Source of the DNA: DATFYP01 sp035626235
GTDB taxonomy: Archaea; Thermoproteota; Nitrososphaeria; Nitrososphaerales; Gagatemarchaeaceae
Reading direction: 5' to 3'
NCBI GenBank assembly: GCA_035626235.1
Contig: DASPOB010000052.1
Location: forward strand, 1-63,213
DNA: 63,213 nucleotides
Within the stretch, counting starts at the first letter, position 1, and every line of letters starts with the position of its first letter. Below, in pieces: positions 1 through 8,132 of the stretch. The translations under genes and the position numbers were made by a program. The notes under the pieces were generated by a model. It was not told where the DNA came from. It did not search any database and saw only the letters and a list, made by a program, of their open reading frames with translations.

Positions 1-187
1 CTTCTACCAGAACGTCAGGGTTGCCTTCGGAGCCGTTCGCCCTTCTCCACCGAATGAACCGGGCGAAAATGTATCCATCGGCCTTTCTGCTTGGACCGTC
101 CTTTACCCCGTTCAGCCACACCTGGACGGTGGCATGCGACAGTATCTCGTCCAGGTCTTGTAGAACTTCTTTCTGCCACCCATTCCC
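1..187 (-). CDS. possible partial CDS at left edge
   Basis: An open frame on the minus strand runs from a TAG at 190-188 to the window edge, about 62 codons. It reads as plausible protein (for example ...VQVWLNGVKDG..., ...GYIFARFIRW...) and is the only frame here with protein-like composition. There is no ATG; an in-frame GTG occurs in the VQVW region. I do not recognise the family. It could be the 5' part of a gene continuing left, or a decayed remnant. Confidence 0.3.
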
Positions 188-340
188 CTATCCTTGGATA
201 TAATGCGGAAACCAAAGCCAGGTGCTTGGTAGCCGCGCCTAAGCGAGTCGATATTACTTGACGATTGCGGCTCCTGGGTCAACAAACCATGATAAGCCTC
301 GCCTTTCTCCGGGTTCTTGGAAATCATCGCGTAGAAACAG

Positions 341-414
341 TAGCCCGGCGAGGATTCGAACCTCGGTCAAGGGCTCCAAAGGCCCCTATGCTTGGCCAAC
401 TACACCACCGGGCT
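341..414 (-). tRNA. tRNA-Gln(TTG), intronless
   Basis: Full cloverleaf of 74 nt. The 7-bp acceptor stem pairs 414-408 with 348-342, with discriminator A at 341. The D-stem is GTGT/GCAT, the anticodon stem GGGGC/GCCCT around loop CTTTGGA (anticodon TTG), and the T-arm CGAGG-TTCGAAT-CCTCG. CCA is not encoded. It is the only one of the five tRNAs here without an intron. Confidence 0.93.
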
Positions 415-455
415 CCCTTCAGAGCAATTGCGTCGTGGCGCTTGGCATTAAAAGG

Positions 456-1520
456 CTAGCCAGCCCGCTCGGCGGACCTCACGATGGCTCCGGCTATTAC
501 CGGGACAGGGTCCTCCATACGGTCCAGAGTCCGCCTCGCATTCGTTGACATTGCGTCTTTGTACCTGTCAGATAGCATCCTGCGGGAGCTATTGATGATC
601 TTTTCAGGGTCCTTGGTCCGGACCAGCAGTCCGACGGAATCCAGATAGTCCTCAGTCATGAGCACCCCCTGAAAGGCAGAAATCGTCGGAACTCCCATCA
701 GCGCAGCTTCCGCGCTCATGGTCCCCCCCATCCCAATGAACAAATCAGTCGACTCGAGTAGGTGGCGACCGTCAACGACTTCGGTCGGCACAATGAACTT
801 GGAGCCGAACTTCTTCCTGACTCCCTCCAGCTGGTCTCCATACCTGCAGAGCGCCACCAAGTTCGTGTCGGGGAAGGCGTCCGCGAGCCTCCGCAGCGTG
901 ACACCCGTCAAGTCCCTGTCCGCCGATGCCATGTACGGGGCGTAGGTCTCCTCCAGCCTCACCGTAATCGTCTTCCTTCCGGCCCTGAGTCTGGGAACCG
1001 GCCCGTCCAGGGGAGGGCGCTTCAGCCAGGCGGCCGGGTCGAGGGCCCGATACCTGACTATCTGAGAGCGAGACAGCCCGAACCTAGCCCAAGCGCCGTA
1101 GGGGATGACCCAAGGGCACAACAGGCGGTGGCTGAGGGGGAGGGAGAGCCTCCCGGCGACTTCTGAATGCGGAGAATCGTTCACAGCGACGTGCCTGACC
1201 CTGAATCCGTAGGCCACCCTCGCGCACACGGCAGAAGCCACAGAGACAGCAACGGTTGGCCTGAAAGCCTCAACCATTGGGATGACCTTGGCCTGCCTTT
1301 CGGTGGCGGCAGAAAGCTGTCCCCGAAGGTCTCCTCCTCCCCTTTCGCCGACGTATTCGAGCTCCAACCCGCACATCTTCGCGATGGGTTCGACCTCGCG
1401 GTATCTCCTGGAGGTGGCGAATATTTCGCATCCGCGCTCAGCGAGGCTTCTGAGGACGGGCGCGAAGAAGAGCACCTGTTTCGGAGTCACCACGTCCGCC
1501 CAGACCCTAGGCGCGCTCAA
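456..1520 (-). CDS. DUF354 family protein (GT-B/epimerase-like)
   Basis: 354 residues from a TTG start, close to the usual DUF354 length. The N-terminus VWADVVTPKQVLFF followed by a beta-alpha unit, and the C-terminal half with FIGMGGTMSAEAALMGVPT, match the nucleotide-sugar binding half of the UDP-GlcNAc 2-epimerase/GT-B fold; the GGTMSAEAAL stretch is the phosphate-binding loop region. DUF354 genes usually sit in archaeal surface-polysaccharide loci, and here the gene is divergent from a dehydrogenase-like, Gfo/Idh and acetyltransferase set, so a role in making or transferring an aminosugar is likely. The exact reaction is unknown. The only gene to its left is tRNA-Gln, 41 nt away. Confidence 0.85.
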   Translation of the reverse strand: MSAPRVWADVVTPKQVLFFAPVLRSLAERGCEIFATSRRYREVEPIAKMCGLELEYVGERGGGDLRGQLSAATERQAKVIPMVEAFRPTVAVSVASAVCARVAYGFRVRHVAVNDSPHSEVAGRLSLPLSHRLLCPWVIPYGAWARFGLSRSQIVRYRALDPAAWLKRPPLDGPVPRLRAGRKTITVRLEETYAPYMASADRDLTGVTLRRLADAFPDTNLVALCRYGDQLEGVRKKFGSKFIVPTEVVDGRHLLESTDLFIGMGGTMSAEAALMGVPTISAFQGVLMTEDYLDSVGLLVRTKDPEKIINSSRRMLSDRYKDAMSTNARRTLDRMEDPVPVIAGAIVRSAERAG

Positions 1521-1634
1521 GCGTCCGACCGAAGGGGCTCGGACGCGCGTCTACTAAATCATTCGAGTCGGCAGGAGACGCAGCCTGACCAAAGTATAAT
1601 TAGACTTGGAGGAAACGGCACGCTCGCCCAATCC

Positions 1635-2765
1635 TTGCCGAAAATCCGTGTCGCGATGTACGGGATGACGAGCGAAGGCTACAGGCTGGCCGCCGACCTC
1701 GTCGACAGGGCACAGGTCACAATCGTGGATGAAACGCTGCAGATGGCGATGGGGGTCGACTCAGCCTTCCTGCGGAAGAACCCCAGCCTCGCACAGCTGA
1801 TGAGCGAGGAGCCGTTGTTGGCGCTAAAGCCCATGGAGCAGGCGCTGAGCGAGGCTCAAGTCGTCTTTTTCACGCCGAAGCTTAGAAGGCCTTCGGACGA
1901 GGTCCTAATCGAAGCAGGGTCGAAGCTTAGGGACCTGTCCCGGTACCTCACGAAGGGAGTGACGGTGGCAAACACGCTCCCCGCCGGGCCTGGAGGTAAT
2001 GCCGAGAACATAATGCTGCTCGAAAAACAGACCGGCCTTTCCATCGCCAAGTCGCTCAACTATGCATACATGCCTCTCCGCCCCCGCGACCCGAAGCCGG
2101 CCGTGGTCTCCACAGCCGTCGCCCAGGAAGCCACGTCTTTGCGCGAAATCGGATTCACGGCGAACTCTCAGAACATCTTCTCAGCCGAACTCGAGTATGC
2201 CGCAGCCGTAATAGAAGCGACCATCGGCGCAGTCACCGAGGTCGAACTCGCCAGGAGGGCGAGGGAGGGAAGAGTGGCTCTCTCGAAGTCGTCCGAGACC
2301 TACGTCGACGAATTCGCAAAATACCTCTACGACCTGAAGGCGATACAGGCCAGCGACGAGACGGGCGAATCAATCTCCTACCTCGCGGGAGCTACCATCA
2401 AGAGCCTAGAGAACTATGTCAGGTACATCGTGGACGAGACCAGAGAGGTTCTCAAAGAGAAAGAACTCAAAGCAAGCCGTACGAAGATCAGCCTCACCTG
2501 GACCCTCGACAAGTACGAAATGAGAGGAGAGAGAATCCAGATGGCGGAGAACGTCCAGCAGCGGCTGAAGGACTACGTAACCGACGTCGAGGTCTTCCCC
2601 GGCTCTAGGATGAAGGGTGGGTCAGAGGCCCTCGACCCTCTCAAGCACAACGTCGTCATCGTCTGCTCCAAGGAGGACGGCGAGTCGGTCAAGCTTGCCA
2701 GGAAAGCCCACAGGAACGTCGAGATGACCGTCCTGCTGGCGGTTCCCGGCCTTAGACGGGAATGA
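1635..2765 (+). CDS. NDP-sugar dehydrogenase-like protein lacking catalytic Cys
   Basis: 376 residues from TTG 1635. A TATA-like AAGTATAATTAG (about 1592-1603) lies about 35 nt upstream, suggesting a leaderless or nearly leaderless start; the open frame further upstream has no protein-like sequence. It has an N-terminal Rossmann motif (KIRVAMYGMTSEGYRLA), a TVAN turn, then a helical central part like the dimerisation core of UDP-glucose/UDP-ManNAc dehydrogenases (WbpA/WecC). The family's catalytic GGxCxxKD motif is absent, and the only Cys is in VIVCSKEDG near the C-terminus. It may be a divergent or non-catalytic paralogue. Next genes are Gfo/Idh and acetyltransferase. Confidence 0.65.
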   Translation: MPKIRVAMYGMTSEGYRLAADLVDRAQVTIVDETLQMAMGVDSAFLRKNPSLAQLMSEEPLLALKPMEQALSEAQVVFFTPKLRRPSDEVLIEAGSKLRDLSRYLTKGVTVANTLPAGPGGNAENIMLLEKQTGLSIAKSLNYAYMPLRPRDPKPAVVSTAVAQEATSLREIGFTANSQNIFSAELEYAAAVIEATIGAVTEVELARRAREGRVALSKSSETYVDEFAKYLYDLKAIQASDETGESISYLAGATIKSLENYVRYIVDETREVLKEKELKASRTKISLTWTLDKYEMRGERIQMAENVQQRLKDYVTDVEVFPGSRMKGGSEALDPLKHNVVIVCSKEDGESVKLARKAHRNVEMTVLLAVPGLRRE

Positions 2766-2855
2766 CCCACCCAGCAGAAGGCGGTATGTGGGGTCCTGCC
2801 CGGCGCGGGCGAGCATAACCATTTATCTCGACGGGGTTGGACGGGCCGCCACATA

Positions 2856-3788
2856 ATGGTCAGGGTGGCCGTTGTCGGAACGGGAGGGTGGGGGAAGAAC
2901 CACGTCAGAGTGCTCAGCGAGCTTGGCGCTCTGGTCGCGATCTGCGACGTGGACAAGACGCGTTCAGACTTCTATTCGAAGAAGTACGGCGTTCCAGGAT
3001 ATGCCTCTCTTGAGGAGATGTCCAGGAAAGAAAACCTGGACGCGGTGACGATATGCACACCGGCCTCGACGCACTTCACGATAGCCTCCGAGACACTATC
3101 GGCCGGCCTTCACACTTTCGTCGAGAAACCGATGACCACGACGGCGGGGGACGCCGAGAGGCTGATCGACGTTGCCAAGAGCGGCAACAGGTCGCTTACA
3201 GTCGGGTTCATCGAGCGGTTCAACCCGCCGATTACTGAACTGAAGAAGACGATCGAGGGAGGGAAGATGGGAGAACTCATACTGCTCGAGTTCCACAGAG
3301 AGAACAGGAGAGGGGAGAACATAGCCGACGTAGGCATAGTGAAGGACGCCTCCGTCCACGACATCGACACGGCGAGGTGGCTGTTCGCCGAGGAGCCGAA
3401 GACCGTTTTCGCACGCGTGGGGGCTGTGAAGTCGAAGAACGAGGACTTCGCCGCCATCGTAATGGGATTCTCCGGGCGAAGGACCGCGTTCCTCACTACG
3501 AACTGGGTGACCCCCAGTAGGGTGAGGACTCTTTCGGCTGTTTTCACAGGCGCCGTCATAGACGTCGATTTCGTAACGCAGCAGATGAGCATCCACGAGG
3601 AGCAAGGAACGACCATACCCATGAGGATGAATCAGGAGCCCCTGATGCTGGAACTGAAAGAGTTTGTCAACGCGGTACACGAGAAGAGGAAGCCGCTGGT
3701 GACAGGAGAGGACGGTCTGGGAGCCATACGAATAGCCGAAGCTGTGCTCGCCTCGAGCTCGTCCGGAGCGCCCATCTATCTAGGGTGA
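2856..3788 (+). CDS. Gfo/Idh/MocA family oxidoreductase
   Basis: 310 residues, normal length. The NAD(P)-binding Rossmann motif VAVVGTGGWGKNHVR is at the N-terminus, the family EKP motif (FVEKPMTTT) at about residue 90, then an alpha/beta C-terminal domain with the DASVHDIDTARW helix. Best analogy is WbpB, which oxidises a UDP-GlcNAc-derived uronic acid at C3; this is inferred from the acetyltransferase that starts 4 nt downstream. TATA-like CATTTATCTC lies about 30 nt upstream of the ATG. No aminotransferase partner (WbpE type) is in the window. Confidence 0.88.
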   Translation: MVRVAVVGTGGWGKNHVRVLSELGALVAICDVDKTRSDFYSKKYGVPGYASLEEMSRKENLDAVTICTPASTHFTIASETLSAGLHTFVEKPMTTTAGDAERLIDVAKSGNRSLTVGFIERFNPPITELKKTIEGGKMGELILLEFHRENRRGENIADVGIVKDASVHDIDTARWLFAEEPKTVFARVGAVKSKNEDFAAIVMGFSGRRTAFLTTNWVTPSRVRTLSAVFTGAVIDVDFVTQQMSIHEEQGTTIPMRMNQEPLMLELKEFVNAVHEKRKPLVTGEDGLGAIRIAEAVLASSSSGAPIYLG

Positions 3789-3792
3789 GAGA

Positions 3793-4290
3793 ATGGACAA
3801 GCCGACCAACTTCGTGTCCCCGGAGGCCAAGCTCGGAAAGAACGTCAGGATATGGCACTTTTCATATGTCGGGGCCGGGACGGTGATAGGAGACAACGTC
3901 AAGATCGGTTCGCTGGCACACGTCGACTATGACGTCAGGATCGGAAGCGGCACGAAGATTGAGGGATTGGTCTACATCCCCCCGCTTTCGAGAATAGGGA
4001 AGAACGTGTTCATAGGACCAGCCGCCGTCCTGACCAACGACCCATACCCGCCCAGCAAGAAGATGGTCGGGGTGACGATTAAGGACGGCGCCGTCATCGG
4101 CGCACGCGCAGTGATTAGGCCAGGAGTCACGGTCGGCCGCAGGGCAGTAGTCGCCATGGGAGCCGTTGTCACCAGGGATGTCCCAGACGGCATGGTCGTG
4201 ATGGGAGTTCCAGCCAGGGTGGCATACAGCCGAAAGGAGTTCGACGCTAAGATGAAGGGTTGGGAGACGGGGCGCGGGGGCTCGACCTGA
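3793..4290 (+). CDS. hexapeptide-repeat acyltransferase (WbpD-like)
   Basis: 165 residues. Imperfect hexapeptide repeats (V/I-x-G-x-x-V/I) run from residue 10 to 135, forming a left-handed beta-helix: TVIGDNVKIG, VRIGSGTKIEG, AVIGARAVIRPGVTVG. The NDPYPP loop and final DVPDGMVVMGVPARV are typical of sugar O/N-acetyltransferases such as WbpD and WlbB. It starts 4 nt after the Gfo/Idh gene, so the two are cotranscribed. A UDP-3-amino-sugar substrate is inferred from this pairing. The 3' end overlaps a small convergent membrane-protein ORF by 44 nt. Confidence 0.88.
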   Translation: MDKPTNFVSPEAKLGKNVRIWHFSYVGAGTVIGDNVKIGSLAHVDYDVRIGSGTKIEGLVYIPPLSRIGKNVFIGPAAVLTNDPYPPSKKMVGVTIKDGAVIGARAVIRPGVTVGRRAVVAMGAVVTRDVPDGMVVMGVPARVAYSRKEFDAKMKGWETGRGGST

Positions 4291-4501
4291 CGTACAGCCT
4301 CGTGAGCGCCAGAATCACCACCAGCCATAGAAGCCCCAGTCCGAAGGTGAGGGCCACCTTGAGCGCCGCCTCGGCTGTGTATCTCAGAAGGTCATGGGGG
4401 AGCGTACCTACGGGGACAATGTAAGTGAAGAAGGCGTAGGACTCTAGTATGATCAGTAGGAAAGCGGCCACCTCGATCGCAATCAGCGGGGCTGTCCTCA
4501 T
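4247..4501 (-). CDS. small two-helix membrane protein
   Basis: 84 residues with two clear transmembrane stretches (about 8-28 and 45-70) and a basic tail. It starts one base after the stop of the sugar-1-phosphate transferase gene, so it is probably its operon partner. The 3' end overlaps the acetyltransferase tail on the other strand. I do not recognise the family. Confidence 0.6.
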   Translation of the reverse strand: MRTAPLIAIEVAAFLLIILESYAFFTYIVPVGTLPHDLLRYTAEAALKVALTFGLGLLWLVVILALTRLYVRSSPRAPSPNPSS

Positions 4502-4502
4502 C

Positions 4503-5537
4503 TTAGCGCACCCAGGTTAGCACAGAAATGGCCCCGGAGAGGAGGCATGCGACCGCCGTGAGCACCGTTACGTTCCGTACCAGGTCCTTCTCCGAAAGAG
4601 GCCCACCCAGGAGTATCAGCCTCACCAAGGTGTTGGGAGAGGAATTGTCGGGTGAAGCATAAAGCAGCCCGTCCTCCCCAATGTAGGTGGGCCTCGCCCG
4701 CATCTTCCTCCTCTCGACGAACCCCCTGACGCTCGAGAGGGTGTAGAAGGAGTTCAGGATGGCAGGCACGAGGGCCACTACCGCGGCCACCTCCACACCG
4801 TCCACTACCGCCAGTGCGGCAAAGAGTGCTCCTAGGAGAAGGCTCCCGCTGTTCCCGTCAAAGGCCTTCGACGGATACCTGTTATAGAAGAGGAACCCCG
4901 AAGCGATCGCCACCAGTGGGAGAGTCGCAGCAACCCGCGCTGGCGAGAAGCCGCGTGTATAGACCGCGTGCAGCACGACCCCGAAAAGGAGGGCCAACGA
5001 GACCAGAAGCGCAAACCAAGATAGCTCGCCGTTGAAGGCGTCCATCATGTTGAACGCGTTGGCAACCACGGGGAAGGCTACCACGACCAAGAGCGTGTAG
5101 ATCGCAAAGTGCTGCGCAGACGGGCCTAGGATTGGAAACACGAGCCGGGGCACGTAGAGTCTGGGCTCCACCAACACGGAGAGTACAAGTGGAAGTCCTG
5201 CACCTAGTAGCAGCAGGGGCTTCGCGCTCGCCCCCATGACCGAGAAGTCGTCAGCCATCCCAACTGCGAACGCAATGGCGGCGACGCCCACCAGGGCGAC
5301 GGGGACCAACGACGGGAAACACAGGTAAGAGACGGCTTCGCCCACGACGGCCCCTGCGAACAAGACCGGGCCAAGCGGTGAGGGGACCTTCGTCGGGGGC
5401 CTCTTGTGGACGTCTTCCACGACCGATCCCCTGCGGGTCAGGTATCTCAGATAGGGCGGGACCGCGACCAAGACAAAGAGCAGAGGCACGGCGAAAGGCA
5501 GGGCGAGCAACGCGGCTTCCGCGAAGGTCAGCACCAA
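4503..5537 (-). CDS. MraY/WecA/AglH-type sugar-1-phosphate transferase
   Basis: 344 residues, polytopic with about 10 membrane helices. Diagnostic loops are present: the VEDVHKRPPTKVPSP loop near residue 40, GMADDFSVMG (Mg-binding DD) near 95, NAFNMMDAFNG near 165 and the KAFDGNSGSLLLG loop near 225. The family transfers a sugar-1-phosphate from UDP-sugar to a polyprenyl or dolichyl phosphate; archaeal AlgH-type members start N-glycan assembly. GTG start, with TTTAATC about 25 nt upstream, fits leaderless transcription. The small membrane protein follows directly, and the sugar-modifying genes lie nearby. UDP-GlcNAc as substrate is inferred. Confidence 0.87.
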   Translation of the reverse strand: MVLTFAEAALLALPFAVPLLFVLVAVPPYLRYLTRRGSVVEDVHKRPPTKVPSPLGPVLFAGAVVGEAVSYLCFPSLVPVALVGVAAIAFAVGMADDFSVMGASAKPLLLLGAGLPLVLSVLVEPRLYVPRLVFPILGPSAQHFAIYTLLVVVAFPVVANAFNMMDAFNGELSWFALLVSLALLFGVVLHAVYTRGFSPARVAATLPLVAIASGFLFYNRYPSKAFDGNSGSLLLGALFAALAVVDGVEVAAVVALVPAILNSFYTLSSVRGFVERRKMRARPTYIGEDGLLYASPDNSSPNTLVRLILLGGPLSEKDLVRNVTVLTAVACLLSGAISVLTWVR

Positions 5538-5616
5538 AGATGGCTCACCTTCCGACGGTTCTGATTAAACGGTTTCTGGTGAGAGAGGAACCCTCAACGT
5601 TTAATATGGCATACGA

Positions 5617-5928
5617 ATGAGCAACGAGAGACAGATGAACATCAGGGACCTGCGAGATGGGATGCGGAGGGTGGACGCGGAAGGGGAAATCTCGGAAATC
5701 TCCGACCCCCGCACGGTGAACCTCAGGACTGGCGGAGAAGCGAAAGTCGCCGACTGCATGCTCAAGGACGAAAGCGGGCAGATCAAGCTGTCCCTTTGGG
5801 ACGACCAAATCGACCAGGTGAGGCAGGGCTCGAAAGTCAGGGTGACGAACGGCTACACGAACAGCTTCAGAGGGGAGCTCAGGCTGAACGTCGGCAGGTA
5901 CGGGCGCCTCGAAATACTGGAACAGTAG
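5617..5928 (+). CDS. OB-fold single-stranded DNA-binding-like protein
   Basis: 103 residues; one OB fold of the Sulfolobus SSB/SOSS-B type, with GEISEISDPRTVNLR, the ADCMLKDESGQIKLSLWDD signature and a VRVTNGYTNSFRGELRLN strand pair. No Gly-rich tail. The TATA-like GTTTAATATG is only about 15 nt before ATG 5617, so the real start is more likely ATG 5635 (97 residues, MNIRDLRDG), which has normal spacing. Likely binds single-stranded nucleic acid in DNA repair or replication. Confidence 0.85.
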   Translation: MSNERQMNIRDLRDGMRRVDAEGEISEISDPRTVNLRTGGEAKVADCMLKDESGQIKLSLWDDQIDQVRQGSKVRVTNGYTNSFRGELRLNVGRYGRLEILEQ

Positions 5929-6122
5929 GACCCAAGTCACGCTGAAGCCTCCCCGCAGGGCACCAGGACGTAAACGCGAAGGGGAATGGGGTCTAGACCA
6001 TCCGCCAAGTGAACATCAACGCGGCTTGCCGGCAACCCAGATGGCTTCGAGAAGCGGACTGCTCACTGGCGAGGGAAGCCTTCTAAAGCAGATAAGAGAC
6101 GATCGTTTCTCCGAGCGCGCGA

Positions 6123-6626
6123 TTGGGTAGAGGAGGACTGTTTCTCAGGAAGGTCAGAGCTAGGGTCTCGGACAGGCCCACGGGATTCCTTTGGGTAGAG
6201 CGCGGCAGGGTGGCTGCGTCGGGTTATCCGGCTTCGAGACGACAGCTCGAGTGGGTCAAGAGGCAGGGAGTCGACACAGTGCTGACACTTACCGAAGAAC
6301 CGCTCCCAGCCGACTTGACGAGCGGCATCTCCATGTCGTTCGAGCACGTCCCAATGAACGACCATGCTCCACCGAGTCTCGAATCCCTTGATGAAGCCGC
6401 CACAATCGTTCAGGGTGAGGTCCAGCGCGGCAGGAGGGTGCTCGTCCACTGCTTGGCCGGACAGGGAAGGACGATGTGCGCCATCGCCGCGTATCTGATC
6501 AAGGTAAGGGCCTCGGACCCTGACGACGCAATAGCGGCCCTCCGGTCTCTTAGGCCGGGGGCCGTGGAGAGCGGGCAGGAGCGGGCCGTGTTCGACTACG
6601 CGAAGTCGCTGCGGGGAGAGAAGTAG
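6123..6626 (+). CDS. dual-specificity protein phosphatase family
   Basis: 167 residues from a TTG start. The Cys-phosphatase P-loop HC-x5-R is seen as HCLAGQGRT near residue 110. The upstream DTVLTLTEEPLP strand and the HVPMNDHAPPSLESL segment supply the general-acid loop, as in archaeal atypical DSPs. The N-terminal GFLWVERGRVAASGYP stretch is typical of this group. Substrate is unknown. It stands alone, with about 190 nt of noncoding DNA before it and convergent with korC. Confidence 0.87.
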   Translation: MGRGGLFLRKVRARVSDRPTGFLWVERGRVAASGYPASRRQLEWVKRQGVDTVLTLTEEPLPADLTSGISMSFEHVPMNDHAPPSLESLDEAATIVQGEVQRGRRVLVHCLAGQGRTMCAIAAYLIKVRASDPDDAIAALRSLRPGAVESGQERAVFDYAKSLRGEK

Positions 6627-6678
6627 AGCGGGCGGCCGCGCCCGTGCCCGATGCGAGCACAAAACGTGACTTGGCTTC

Positions 6679-7257
6679 CTACCGCTGGCCCTGGGCCACG
6701 GCGCTGGTCCGCCCTCTTTTCGCCACCGCGGCCCTTGCGAGCTCGAACCCGCAGTTCAGGGCCTTGATGTTGAGCTCTGCGAAAGCCGGGAATCTCCCTG
6801 CCAGCGTGCTTTCCACCGAGTCCCTCGAGACTACCGGTGTGAGCTCGAGGAGCGCCCCCAGGAGGATGATGTTTGTCAGGACCTTCTTGCCAAGGGTCTG
6901 GGCCTGGGCCGCAGCCGGGATCGGGAATGCTTCTCCCTCGGTCTTCGCTCGAGTGGCGTCGACAAGCTGGCTCTCGACCACGACCGCCGCCGAGGGTTTG
7001 ACGATCTTCGCGTTCAGGTCCAGCCCTCCCTGGTACATGGCCACCAGCGCGTCCAGCCTCGTTACGAGCGGGTAGTCAATCGGCTCGTCGGATATCACTA
7101 CGTCAGCCCTTGACCACCCTCCAGTAATGGACGGGCTGTAACCTTCGGTGACAACGGCGTCCTTCTTGTCATGGAGCGCAGCCGCCGTGCCCAGGATCTG
7201 GCCTACGGTGATGGCCCCCTGGCCGCCGGTCCCGGCGATCCGTATCTCTGTCCTCAT
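6679..7257 (-). CDS. korC: 2-oxoacid:ferredoxin oxidoreductase gamma subunit
   Basis: 192 residues, standard for a separate gamma subunit. The N-terminus has the GTGGQGAITVGQIL motif typical of the family, followed by EGYSPSITGGWSRADV. Its ATG overlaps the beta subunit stop (7254-7257), so translation is coupled. It is the last gene of a delta-alpha-beta-gamma operon, the order typical of 2-oxoglutarate:ferredoxin oxidoreductase, though a 2-oxoacid enzyme of broader range cannot be excluded. It contributes to CoA-dependent decarboxylation with reduced ferredoxin as product. Confidence 0.9.
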   Translation of the reverse strand: MRTEIRIAGTGGQGAITVGQILGTAAALHDKKDAVVTEGYSPSITGGWSRADVVISDEPIDYPLVTRLDALVAMYQGGLDLNAKIVKPSAAVVVESQLVDATRAKTEGEAFPIPAAAQAQTLGKKVLTNIILLGALLELTPVVSRDSVESTLAGRFPAFAELNIKALNCGFELARAAVAKRGRTSAVAQGQR

Positions 7258-8132
7258 CCAGATGCGTCCTGCTCCCTAGTGTCGGCCTGAAGCTTCCCGA
7301 GAAGCTCTTGGTAGGACGGCCTCCGCCGGTCGATGAAGTTCCCGACTACGACCTTGTCTTCCGGGTGGGCGGTGACGCCAATTTTTGAGAGGTCTGCGTT
7401 GTTGTCGACGACGGCCATGTCCCTGAAGTACTTCATCATGTCGAGCGCCTCCGGATAGCCGTTGAACTCCCCGAAGGTGGGTGGGCACGGGGACAGCACC
7501 TCCAGGAAGGTGAACCCCTCTATCTCCATCATCCGCTGGATGGCCCTCTGGACTTGGCTGACGTGCAGTGCAGTCCACCTGGCCACGAACGAAGCCCCAG
7601 CGGCCGAGACAAGGGCGGGGATGTTGAAGGGTGCTTCCACATTGCCGTATGGGGTCGTATAGGTCTTGGCGCCGAGGGGGGTGGTGGCGCCGTGCTGGCC
7701 GCCCGTCATGCCGTAATTCAGATTGTTGATCATGATGACGTTGACGTCCACGTTGCGCCTCGCCGCGTGGATGAGATGGTTCCCGCCGATGGTGCTAAGA
7801 TCCCCGTCGCCCGAGAAGACGGTGACCTCCAGGTCCGGCTTGATGATGGAGATCCCGGTAGCGAACGGGATCGCTCTCCCGTGGGTGGTGTGGTACGAGT
7901 CGAGGTTGACGTAGCCGGAGGCCCTCCCGGTGCAGCCGATTCCTGAGACGCAGACCTGCTTTTCAGCCGGTATCCCAGACTTCTCGAGAGCGCCGACGTA
8001 GGCCCCGAGGACGATTCCGATGCCGCAGCCCGGGCACCAGATGTTCGGAAGCCTGTCGGCCCTGATGAAGCCGTCCTTGGGATGGGCTTTCACAATTGCT
8101 TCGGGCCCGATTGTCGCAGCTGGGGTGGTCAA
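7254..8132 (-). CDS. korB: 2-oxoacid:ferredoxin oxidoreductase beta subunit (TPP)
   Basis: 292 residues when started at TTG 8132, which overlaps the alpha stop TGA (TTGA); a longer open frame to 8216 overlaps alpha and adds no conserved sequence. WCPGCGIGIVLG near residue 30 and the GDGDLSTIGGNHL TPP/Mg motif near 115 (GDG-x-N type) identify the thiamine-pyrophosphate subunit. The NNLNYGMTGGQ motif completes the cofactor site. It acts with korA, korC and korD as one complex in the cytoplasm. Confidence 0.93.
   Translation of the reverse strand: MTTPAATIGPEAIVKAHPKDGFIRADRLPNIWCPGCGIGIVLGAYVGALEKSGIPAEKQVCVSGIGCTGRASGYVNLDSYHTTHGRAIPFATGISIIKPDLEVTVFSGDGDLSTIGGNHLIHAARRNVDVNVIMINNLNYGMTGGQHGATTPLGAKTYTTPYGNVEAPFNIPALVSAAGASFVARWTALHVSQVQRAIQRMMEIEGFTFLEVLSPCPPTFGEFNGYPEALDMMKYFRDMAVVDNNADLSKIGVTAHPEDKVVVGNFIDRRRPSYQELLGKLQADTREQDASG

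Noticed and set aside
1167..1634. Upstream extension of the dehydrogenase-like ORF to 1167
   Set aside because: It is antisense to the DUF354 gene and its sequence is not protein-like; the TATA-like box at about 1592-1603 supports a start near 1635.
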